Source: Hydractinia symbiolongicarpus
Taxonomy: Eukaryota > Cnidaria > Hydrozoa > Anthoathecata > Hydractiniidae
DNA length: 64,000 nucleotides
Assembly (NCBI RefSeq): GCF_029227915.1
Contig: NC_079886.1
Coordinates: forward strand, 13,697,001-13,761,000
Direction: 5' to 3'
Of this stretch, positions 1-8,412 are shown piece after piece (position 1 is the stretch's first letter; each line of letters opens with the position of its first letter). Made by a program: the position numbers and the translations under genes. A model generated the notes under the pieces. That model was not told where the DNA came from. It saw nothing but the letters and a program-made list of their open reading frames with translations, and did not search any database.

Positions 1-1479
1 TGACTACGTGCACAGTCATTCCCAGCCTGTAATATGGTCTTTTACAGCCTAATAGGGATTTTACATGTAAATCACGCAGTTGCACGTGCCCACACAGGCA
101 GTCATCAGTACAGTCTTTTTAATCTTGATGGACTACGACGTAGTAAGCTGTTCTTCTGAACACCAGGCACTAAGAATGCTGCTAACTACGTGTACAGAAA
201 TTTCCGTCCTGTAATGTGGCCTTCTACGGCCTAATAAGGACTCTACACGTATATCACGTAGTTCCACGTGCCCAAACAGGTGGTCATCACTACAGCGTTT
301 TTAATCTCAATGGACTACACAGTATTAAGTCGTTCTCCTGAGCACCAGGCACTAAGAATGCTTCTAACTACGTGTAGAGGCCTTTCAATCCTGTAATATG
401 GCCTTCTACGGCATAATAAGAACTCTACACGTAAATGACGTGGTTCCACCTGCCCAGACCGGTGGCCATCAGTCTAATTCTTTCAGTCTCATTGGACTAC
501 GATGTATTAAGTCGTTTTCCTGAGCACCAGGCACTAAGAACGGTGCAAGCTACATGCACAGGCCTTTAAAACCTGCAATTGTCCTTTTATGGCCTAATCA
601 GGACCCTACACGTATTTCACCTGGTTCCGGTTGGCCAGACAGGTGACCATCGGTTTAGTCCTTTCAGTCTCATTGGACTATGATGTATTAAGTCGTTTTC
701 CTGAGCACCAGGCACTAAGAACGCTACTAACTACGTCCACAAGCCTTTTAAATCCTGTAGTATGGCGTTGTATGGCCTAATAAGGACTCTACACGTAAAT
801 GACGTGGTTCCACCTGCCCAGACCGGTGGCTATCAGTCTAGTTCTTTCAGTCTCATTGGAATACGATGTATTAAGTCGTTTTCCTGAGCACCACGCTCTA
901 AGAACGCGGCTAAGTACGTGCACAGGTCTTGAAAGCCTGTAATGTGGTGTTCTGCTGCCTAACATGGAGTCTACATGTATGCGACGAATTTCCACGTGCT
1001 CAAACAGGTGGTCATCAGTACTGCTTTTTCAATCCCAATGGTCAACGATGTATTAAGTCGTTTTCCTGAGCACCAGGCACTAAGAACGCTGCTAACTACG
1101 TGCACACACCTTCAAAGCCTGCAATGTGGCATTTTATGGCCTAATAAAGACTGTACACGTAAATGACGTGGTTTCACCTGCACAGACAGGTGGCCATCGG
1201 TCTAGTTCTTTCAGTCTCATTGGACTACGATGTAATAAGTCGTTTTCCTGAGCACCAGGCACTAAGAACGCTGCAAGCTACATGCACAGGCCTTTAAAGC
1301 CTGCAATATGTCCTTTTACAGCCTAATCAGAACTCTACACGTATATCACCTGGTTTCACGTGGCCAGACAGGTGACCATCGGTCTAGTCCTTTCAGTCTC
1401 TTTGGAGTATAATGTATTAAGTCGTTTTCCTGTGCTCGAGGCGCAAAGAACGCTGCTAAAAATGTGCACAGGCCTTTAA

Positions 1480-3299
1480 AGCCTGTAATATGCCTTTTTA
1501 CAGCCTAATAAGGACTCTACACGTAAATGACGTGGTTCCACCTGCCCAGACAGGTGGCCATCGGTCTAGTTCTTTTAGTCTCATTGGACTATGACGTTTT
1601 AAGTCGTTTTCCTGTGCATGAGTCACTAAACACGCTGCTGACTACGTACACAGTCCTTCCTAGCCTGTAATATGGTCTTTTAAAGCATAATAGGGATTCT
1701 ACATGTAAATTACGCAGTTCCACGTGCCCAAACGGGCGGTCATCAGTACAGTCTTTTTAATCTTGATGGACTACGATGTAGTAAGTTGTTCTTCTGAGCA
1801 CTAGGTACTATGAACGCTGCTAACTACGTGCACAGGCCTTTAAATCCTGTAATATGGCTTTTTACGGCCTAATAAGGACTCTACACGAAAATGAAGTAGT
1901 TGTACCTGCCCAGATAGGTGACCATCGGTCTAGCTCTTTCAGTCTCATTGGACTACGATGCATTAAGTCGTTTTCCTGAGCACCACGCTCTAAGAACGCT
2001 GCTAACTACGTGCACAGTCCTTTAAATCCTGTAATATGGCCTTCTACGGCCTAATCAGGACTCTACACGTATATCACCTGGTTCCACGTGCCCAGACAGG
2101 TAACCATCATTCAAGTCTTTTCAGTCTCATTGGACTTTGATGTATTAAGTCGTTCTCCTGAGCACCAGGCACTAAGAGCGCTGCTAACTACATGCACAGG
2201 CCTTAAAAGCCTGTAATATGGACTTTTACAGCCTAATAAGGACTCTACGCATATATCACCTGGTTTCACGTGCCCAGACTGGTGACCATCGGTCAAGTCC
2301 TTTCAGTCTCATTGGACTATGATGTATTAAGTCGTTTTTTTGAGCACCAGGCACTAAGAACGCTGCTAACTACTTGCACACGCCTTTAAAGCCTGTAATA
2401 TGCCCTTTTATAGCCTAATAAGGACTCTACACGTAAATGACGTGGTTCCACCTGCCCAGAAAGGTGGCCATCGGTCTAGTTCTTTTAGTCTCATTGGACT
2501 ATGACGTTTTAAGTCGTTTTCCTGTGCATGAGTCACTAAACACGCTGCTGACTACGTGCACAGTCCTTCCTAGCCTGTAATATGGTCTTTTAAAGCATAA
2601 TAGGGATTCTACATGTAAATTACGCAGTTCCACGTGCCCAAACGGGCGGTCATCAGTACAGTCTTTTTAATCTTGATGGACTACGATGTAGTAAGTTGTT
2701 CTTCTGAGCACTAGGTACTATGAACGCTGCTAACTACGTGCACAGGCCTTTAAATCCTGTAATATGGCTTTTTACGGCCTAATAAGGACTCTACACGAAA
2801 ATGAAGTAGTTGTACCTGCGCAGATAGGTGACCATCGGTCTAGCTCTTTCAGTCTCATTGGACTACGATGCTTTAAGTCGTTTTCCTGAGCACCTCGCTC
2901 TAAGAACGCTGCTAACTGCGTGCACAGTCCTTTAAATCCTGTAATATGGCCTTCTACGGCCTAATCAGGACTCTACACGTATATCACCTGGTTCCACGTG
3001 CCCAGACAGGTAACCATCAGTCAAGTCTGTTCAGTCTCATTGGACTGTGATGTATTAAGTCGTTCTCCTGAGCACCAGGCACTAAGAGCGCTGCTAAGTA
3101 CATGCACAGGCCTTAAAAGCCTGTAATATGGACTTTTACAGCCTAATAAGGACTCTACGCATATATTACCTGGTTTCACGTGCCCAGACTGGTGACCATC
3201 GGTCAAGTCCTTTCAGTCTCATTGGACTATGATGTATTAAGTCGTTTTTTTGAGCACCAGGCACTAAGAACGCTGCTAACTACTTGCACACGCCTTCAA
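1480..3299 (+). repeat. 910-bp (5-monomer) higher-order repeat, two copies
   Basis: The segment around 1480-2389 is repeated at about 2390-3299 with a 910-bp offset, which is 5 x 182. For example, the string beginning tcggtctagttcttttagtc occurs at 1561 and 2471. Both copies share unusual variants such as cctgtgcatgagtcactaaac and cacgaaaatgaagtagttg. The copies differ by scattered substitutions, so this duplication is not very recent. Edges are approximate. Confidence 0.88.
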
Positions 3300-3650
3300 A
3301 GCCTGCAATGTGGCCTTTTATGGCACAATAAAGACTCTACACTTAAATGACGTGGTTTTGCCTGCCCAGACAGGTGGCCATCGCTCGAGTTCTTTCAGTC
3401 TCATTGGACTACGATGTATTAAGTCGTTTTCCTGGGCACGAGGCACTTAGAACGCTGCTAACTACGTCCACAGGCTTTTAAATCCTGTAATACTGCTTTT
3501 TACGGCCTAATAATGACTCTACACGTAAATGACGTGGTTCCACCTGCCCAGACAGGTGGCCATCGGTCTAGTTCTTTCAATCTCATTGGACTATGACGTT
3601 TTAAGTCGTTTTCCTGTGCACGAGGTACTAAGAACGCTGCTGACTACGTG

Positions 3651-4365
3651 CACAGTCCTTCCCAGCCTGTAATATGGTCTTTTACAGTCTAATAGGGATT
3701 TTACATGTAAATCACGCAGTTGCACGTGCCCATACAGGCAGTCATCAGTACAGTCTTTTTAATCTTGATGAACTACGATGTAGTAAGCTGTTCTTCTGAA
3801 CACCAGGCACTAAGAATGCTGCTAACTACGTGTACAGAAATTTCAATCCTGTAATGTGGCCTTCTACGGCCTAATAATGACTCTACACGTATATCACGTA
3901 GTTCCACGTGCCCAAACAGGTGGTCATCACTACAGCCTTTTCAATCTCAATGGACTACGCAGTATTAAGTCGTTCTCTTGAGCACCAGGCACTTAGAATG
4001 CTTCTAACTACGTGTAGAGGCCTTTTAATCCTGTAAAATGACCTTCTACGGCATAGTAAGGACTCTACACGTAAATGACGTGGTTCCACCTGCCCAGACC
4101 GGTGGCCATCAATCTAGTTCTTTCTGTCTCATTGGACAACGATGTATTAAGTCGTTTTCCTCAGCACCAGGCACTAAGAACGCTGCAAGCTACATGGACA
4201 GGCCTTTAAAACCAGCAATTGTCCTTTTATGGCCTAATCAGGACCCTACACGTATTTCACCTGGTTCCAGTTGGCAAGACAGGTTACCATCGGTTTAGTC
4301 CTTTCAGTCTCATTGGACTATGATGTATTAAGTTGTTTTCCTGAGCACCAGGCACTTAGAGCGCT
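3651..4365 (+). repeat. Longer-range duplicate of window positions 1-715
   Basis: The monomer run starting tgactacgtgcacagtc at 1 reappears at 3651 with the same sequence of monomer variants (for example ttacatgtaaatcacgcagt, then gtgtacagaaattt, then gtgtagaggcctttt). The offset is about 3650 bp. Scattered substitutions separate the copies. The right edge is placed where similarity fades, near 4350-4390. Confidence 0.75.
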
Positions 4366-4650
4366 GCTAACTACGTGCACAGGCCTATAAATCCTGTAAT
4401 ATGGCCTTTTACAGTCTAATAAGGACTCTACACGTATGTCACGTAGTTCCACGTGCCCAAACAGTTGGTCATCACTACAGCCTTTTCAATCTCAATGGAC
4501 TACGCATTATTAAGTCGTTCTCCTGAGCACCAGGCACTAGGAATGCTGCTAACTACGTGCACAGGGCTTGAAAACCTGTAATATGGCCTTTTTCGTCCTA
4601 ACAAGCACTCTACACGTAAATGACGTAGTTCCACCTGCCCACCAAGGTGG

Positions 4651-4752
4651 CTTGACGGCTCTGCGGCCGAACCAAAGATGTTCTGGGTTATAGTAAATTT
4701 GGCCTAATTTTTCTGCTTCTTCCTCTGTAAAGATATGTGATGCTTTTGACAT
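4651..4752 (-). pseudogene. Integrase-like N-terminus, truncated by satellite
   Basis: The frame starts at the ATG at 4752. It gives 34 element-derived residues, including EEAEKLGQIYYNPEHLWFGR, before running into left-satellite sequence near 4650. The IYYNP-x3-W/F-x-GRRAVK pattern is like the extreme N-terminus of the retroviral-type (rve) integrases of Polinton-like elements, which precedes their zinc-binding and catalytic domains. None of the DDE catalytic core is left. The gene lies 24 bp downstream of the small membrane-protein gene on the same strand. Its ATG is preceded by ATATAATAAAC and sits inside a perfect 9-bp hairpin (4744-4770). The frame continues into the repeat for about 33 more codons to 4549; those codons are satellite, not gene. 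The fragment is short and the family call is from memory, so confidence is moderate. Confidence 0.5.
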
Positions 4753-4770
4753 GTTTATTATATGTCAAAA
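4744..4770. promoter_or_regulatory. Perfect 9-bp hairpin across the integrase start codon
   Basis: TTTTGACAT (4744-4752) and ATGTCAAAA (4762-4770) are exact reverse complements separated by a 9-nt AT-rich spacer, gtttattat. The left arm contains the ATG (minus strand) of the integrase-like frame and the spacer contains most of the ATATAATAAA motif. It could be a dyad operator, an mRNA hairpin or a terminator for the upstream gene; the sequence does not decide. Confidence 0.6.
4753..4763 (-). promoter_or_regulatory. ATATAATAAA motif directly before integrase-like ATG
   Basis: On the minus strand ATATAATAAAC ends at the base before the ATG at 4752. The same ten bases, one base from the ATG, occur at the capsid gene (7070-7080). 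It may be a late-promoter or initiator motif of the element. Here it could also serve as a poly(A) signal for the membrane-protein gene ending at 4777. Confidence 0.5.
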
Positions 4771-4776
4771 ACGTTC

Positions 4777-5175
4777 TTACATATACTTATATGCTATGAA
4801 CCCTAGTAGGGATAAGGAGCCAACAACGAATGCCAATTCCCCATCTTGTTGGGTTTTTGAAGGGGTGTAGAGATCTTTCAATTGCGGTGCATCCTTCTCC
4901 GAGGCAATATAATAATGATACATAGTATCATCGAGTTCACGAAGGCTCTTACCTGCCTTTATTTGTTTCTCTCGTTCTTCGCCGAACCAATCGAGTTTGG
5001 CCTGCCTTTTACGTATCCATTCCGCCTGAGCTGCATTAAGCTTTTCAATGGCTTGGTCATGCTTTTTCCGTTTCGCTTCACCATGTCCCGAGAGCTTCGA
5101 AAATAGGCAGTTCGTTCCGCTGAATGCTAGGGCGTTCATTGCGGCGCGCGCGATAATGACGGCGATAGTAGCCAT
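4777..5175 (-). CDS. Small membrane protein of Polinton-like element, 132 aa
   Basis: This is the only multi-exon-free, unbroken frame of appreciable length in the element. It has a hydrophobic, Ala-rich N-terminus (about residues 1-22), then a charged central region (about 33-75) rich in Lys, Glu, Gln and Arg with likely helical or coiled-coil character and a KLDWFGEEREKQ stretch. Next is a segment YTPSKTQQDGELAFVVG at about 103-119, and a C-terminal hydrophobic segment (about 113-130, FVVGSLSLLGFIAYKYM) that should span a membrane. From memory, small proteins with a DW motif and a YxPSxxQxxGE-(hydrophobic) tail occur in invertebrate Polinton-like elements; their role is unknown, possibly virion-associated. 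It sits 6 bp downstream of the HNH-like gene and 24 bp upstream of the integrase-like gene on the same strand. The ATG at 5175 follows GAATAAAGAGAC. Intactness may be chance given its length. Confidence 0.6.
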   Translation of the reverse strand: MATIAVIIARAAMNALAFSGTNCLFSKLSGHGEAKRKKHDQAIEKLNAAQAEWIRKRQAKLDWFGEEREKQIKAGKSLRELDDTMYHYYIASEKDAPQLKDLYTPSKTQQDGELAFVVGSLSLLGFIAYKYM

Positions 5176-5181
5176 GTCTCT

Positions 5182-5750
5182 TTATTCTGAGACATATCGG
5201 TTACCCTTGGCTATATTTTCGCTTGCCCACATAGGTTGGGTATTGGTGTAGTGCAATCTCCTACCTACCTCATGAAGCGATGGCGCATAGCCACTTTCCT
5301 TATACCTGAACAGGATTTTGTGATCGAAATGCCACCCCTTACCATAATTGTCCCATGTTTGACCATTTTTCACCACCCTGAATGCATCTGGTAAAAGACT
5401 GTTTTTGCAATTTGGGCAGCACCTGGTTCCCTCCAAGTGTTTGCTCTTTTTGCATTCCTTGCAGCGATGCCTCAATTTCTCATGTTCGCATATCTGGCTG
5501 CCCCTGCACTCCTTGCACTGGGCTTTCCTTTTTTCATGCTGGCAGATTTGGCTGCCCTTGAACTTCTTGCACTAGGCCCTCATCCTTAGATGTTTACAAA
5601 TCTTACTGCCCTTACAGTCTATGCAGCAAGCCCTCTGTCTCGCATGGGGACAAATCTGACTACCTTTGTAGCTTGGCTATTTTTCATCACCCTAAATGCA
5701 TCCAAGGCCAACACTTTTTTACAATTTGGGCATCTCTTGTTTTCTTCCAT
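5182..5750 (-). pseudogene. Cys-rich repeat / HNH-like endonuclease pseudogene
   Basis: Reading from the ATG at 5750, an N-terminal CPNCKKVLALDAFRVMKN segment (about residues 7-24) is followed, after a frameshift near 5690, by tandem units of the type C-x2-C-K-GSQIC-x-H-x-K/R. One unit is interrupted by an in-frame TAG at 5572-5574. A second CPNCKNSLLPDAFRVVKNG motif and a C-terminal part with WHFDHKILF and NTQPMWASENIAKGNRY follow. The latter resembles the DH...NLQPLW-x-E-N-x-x-K-x-N core of HNH endonucleases, and its paired CxxC motifs fit zinc binding. The tandem CKEC-GSQICEH type unit is widespread in large DNA viruses and virus-derived elements. The gene starts 44 bp after the capsid stop and ends 6 bp before the membrane-protein ATG. 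One frameshift and one stop make it non-functional as written; only the last 97 codons remain open from an ATG. Confidence 0.68.
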
Positions 5751-5794
5751 ATTGATTTGTATTTGCCTCTGAGGACAAATATAAATTGTGGTCA

Positions 5795-7069
5795 CTAATA
5801 TTCCATAGAATGGAATCTACCGTCCAGGATATTTAGCTGCGCATCCTGTAAGAGGTAGATGTAAGCCATGAAATCTCCGGTTCCGTCTGCTTTCTTTGTG
5901 ATATATAAAGTAATCCCATCACTTATACGTTGTAGAGGCCTTCCGCTACCATGTAGGTGGTGATCGGGAGACGCCCGAAAATCTACAAACAGAGCATACC
6001 TTTCATTGAAAAAATGTCCGATGGTTCCGTTGGAGTCATGGCTACCAAAGAGGTTCACAATCTGCTCAAGGTGATCCTTGGGCAACATGGCATGAGAGTG
6101 CAATCCGATGGGCTCTCCCTCGACAGTGACGCTAACCTTCTCAATTTTGGGGTTATAGAAGACCTCGTTAACGCCGGCGTAAGCTTTCACTTTCCCGGGA
6201 TCTATGAAGAGTAGCAACACATCCTTAAACGACTTCGAGGGGTGTCAATTTGGAGGTTATATGAGGTATCTTCTTTTTTCATAGTGATAACTTTGCTACG
6301 GAGTATGTGTTCGTATGACAGGGCCAATCTTGCATACCTCGACATCATAGCGCTCGCGAGACTTTCCTGGCTAATCTTGTCAAATTCAAGCCTAATGTTG
6401 TTTATACCATAGGTGGCATCAGCCGCTTTGGCTGCGGTAGACCCCGAGGCCGCTGTCCCGGCATCTTTGATGACGTCACAATAAGCCGCGAAATGTATTA
6501 CGAATTGCAATCTTTCGTACAGGCCGCTGCATAAAAGGGTAGGTCCCTCGTCAGTTCAAACAGTTTTCCTAATGGAATGCAGAAACTGTTGCCATACGCC
6601 GCAACAATCGCTTTTCCTTCATCGGTACCTACGTGATTGCTCTCAGTGACCTGTAAGGCCCTGTTGGTCCCGTCGTTGGGGTTAATGCCCTCTAAAACAA
6701 GGTTGTTGTTCCTATCAAATTTTGGCAGCCACAAGTCCCTATATACGGCTAGGATATTGTAATCCGATATGATCTGTATCTCGTTGCCGTTCAAGGTATA
6801 CGTAGGTTTTGTACCAGGCTTTTACCAATATTACTGACAATGGTACGCTTTGTACTGGTTCCCGGCAGCGTCAGGTCAAATAAGAGTTTGATGGACCCCG
6901 GAAAGATGACATCATTCCCGGACATATTAGGCATATCCACACGCAGGTCCTCGTTCTGGTTGATTGTTGAAAGTATGTGACTTATCTGAAACCTTTGTTT
7001 TCGACCCTTAATACCAAAGAGTTACTTCATCTCTGCATAGGGGTATAACGTCGTTCCAAATGCACTCAT
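5795..7069 (-). pseudogene. Double-jelly-roll major capsid protein pseudogene
   Basis: The fragments read in order on the minus strand add up to about 425 codons, at or slightly below the usual length of Polinton/adintovirus capsid proteins. Recognisable landmarks are a segment with NDVIFPGSIKLLFDLTL and RTIVSNIGKSLVQNL near 6800-6930, then GNEIQI and YRDLW (about 6725-6795), then CIPLGKLFELTRDLPFYAA (about 6530-6590), then LALSYEHILRSKV (about 6280-6320), and FYNPKIEKVSVTVEGEP followed by a HFF-rich stretch (about 6000-6160). The order of a pre-strand V-x-P-x-S segment, RT-V-N-x-G-R/K, and FYNPK-x-x-V-x-V-T-x-E-G is diagnostic of this family. Lesions are an in-frame TAA at 7022-7024 and frameshifts near 6798, 6527 and 6240. 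The ATG at 7069 is preceded by ATATAATAAAT. It is divergent from the plus-strand gene starting 33 bp away and heads the minus-strand cluster. Confidence 0.8.
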
Positions 7070-7101
7070 ATTTATTATATAGGGAAATCTTAAATAAAAG
7101 A
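7070..7101. promoter_or_regulatory. Divergent intergenic region with outward AATAAA motifs
   Basis: Only 32 bp separate the capsid ATG (7069, minus) and the ATG at 7102 (plus). Reading each way, an AATAAA lies just before the start: ATATAATAAAT one base before the capsid ATG, and AATAAA at 7093-7098 three bases before the plus-strand ATG. The region is AT-rich (atttattatatagggaaatc) and is a candidate bidirectional promoter of the element. Confidence 0.5.
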
Positions 7102-8401
7102 ATGCCAACCAATCCAGTATTTGTACCTGACATTGATATTGATGATGATGAGGAGAAGGATGGAAGCCATTCAGATAAGCCCGATGATACTACATCAAAA
7201 CTCCCCGGAATGCCAAAACTCCCCGGAACATCGGGGCTTTCAACAGAACAACAGCAGGGGGATACGCGGACGGGGCAGAGGCAAAAGTTACTAAAATCAA
7301 AGATCGATGGACGGAAAAATTGGGGTTACAGCGTAATGCGAAATAATATGATATGCTCAGGGAAGACAAGGGAAATCAACTAACTGTTAAGGAGATAGTG
7401 AAGGGTAAGAAAACCTTCAAGGAAATAGTGGTTACAAATCAAGATGGTATCCTAAAAACTGTTGGTCAGATACAAACGCTCCTGGTTAGTAATTGCCTGC
7501 AAGCCCTGGGTTTTGTTGACTATGTTACACCCAACAAAGGTGGTAAGTTTAGGGGCTAGAACCTCCTGAAAAGGTATAATAAAATAGAGGAGGAGGCCGA
7601 ACATATTGAGATGGAATGGAATCGTTCGAGGAGATTGATGAATTTGTAGATGTCACAGAGAGCCTTATATAAGGCACGTCGTTTGTCGGGCCTGATGAAG
7701 GTGGCATCACCCCACATGAAAGAAGGGGACTTGACCTCGAGCTTCAGACGTTAAGGGGTAACTTGAAAAGCCTGAAAAATAAGATGATCCTATACGACAA
7801 CGAAATTAACAAGGCAGAGGGCAGGGTGAAAAAACTTGAGAAGCAGAAGGTTGGGGCAGACGAAGGACAACAAGCTAATCTTGAGAAGGAAATAGAAAAG
7901 GCCAGGAAAGAGATTAAGGATCTGAACGATAATAAGAAGGCCATAGGGGAAGCGCATGGCATACTATCCACTGACATATACCCCCAGCTGAGGCACATCA
8001 AAGATACGCTATTAAAAATCGCTGGAGATAACACAACTCTGCTGGAGAAGCCCCGGATACTCTTCCGCGAACAGGGGATAACCATAGCTAGTATAGTCTC
8101 TCCTATTAGGCTGTTGATAAGCACTATTGTACTCTCTGTTACAGGAGGGGGAGGTGCCGCGGCAGGTGCTGCATGTGTCTCAGGTGGTAGTGAAAAAGGG
8201 TTTGTGCAGAAACAATTTGAGAGGCTCGGGAACTTCCTTAAATATCTAGCAGGCAAGGCAGGTGCTGCCTTACCTGGAATTATCGGTACAGTGGTCTCCT
8301 TCTTTCTGAGGGTAGCGTCAACCATAGTTACATACGCGGCAAAACATCTGTATATGGCCATCGCGGGAGCTGCCGAGCTTGCCATGGTATACGTGGGATA
8401 G
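7102..8401 (+). pseudogene. Coiled-coil plus hydrophobic C-terminus protein, broken
   Basis: About 433 codons. The N-terminal part is acidic and low-complexity (DIDIDDDEEKDG, then a Pro/Gly/Thr-rich linker). The middle contains KEIVKGKKTFKEIVVTNQDG and GQIQTLLVSNCLQALGF. The last 212 codons from 7763 are open: a Lys/Glu/Gln-rich coiled coil (about 7763-7990) is followed by a motif FREQGITIASIVSPI, a Gly/Ala-rich stretch (VTGGGGAAAGAA), then GKAGAALPGIIGTVVSFFL and a further hydrophobic end. From memory, an EQG-(I/L/V)TIAS motif followed by a Gly-rich loop and a LAGKAxAALPGIIG segment recurs in proteins of cnidarian Polinton-like elements; its function is not known to me. Lesions are a frameshift near 7330-7350, TAG at 7557-7559, a frameshift near 7615-7625 and TAA at 7670-7672. 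A minus-strand 213-codon frame over 7744-8385 is an antisense shadow. A virion or membrane-active role is speculation from the hydrophobic tail. Confidence 0.6.
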
Positions 8402-8412
8402 GCACCTATTTT

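Larger units (their letters stand above)
1..4650 (+). repeat. Satellite array, left subfamily, ~182-bp monomer
   Basis: Head-to-tail tandem repeat. The landmark actacgtg recurs at 3, 185 and 367, a spacing of 182 bp, and the pattern continues to the junction with unique sequence at about 4650, giving about 25 monomers. Recurrent blocks are a gcctgtaatatgg-like box, a cacgtaaatgacgtgg box, the perfect inverted repeat ccacctgcccagacaggtgg (7-bp arms, 6-nt loop), and aagtcgttttcctgagcacc. Neighbouring monomers differ at many positions, more than in much of the right array, which suggests older or less homogenised DNA. No gene is supported here; the short open frames change frame every monomer. 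A centromeric or heterochromatic location is possible from the nucleosome-scale monomer, but this is inference. Confidence 0.97.

Noticed and set aside
789-4298. Short open frames in the left array on both strands
   Set aside because: They read satellite sequence and repeat with the 910-bp unit; no recognisable protein.
7744-8385. 213-codon minus-strand frame
   Set aside because: It is antisense to the open C-terminal part of the plus-strand element gene, which has sensible coiled-coil and hydrophobic structure. The antisense product is a low-complexity shadow.
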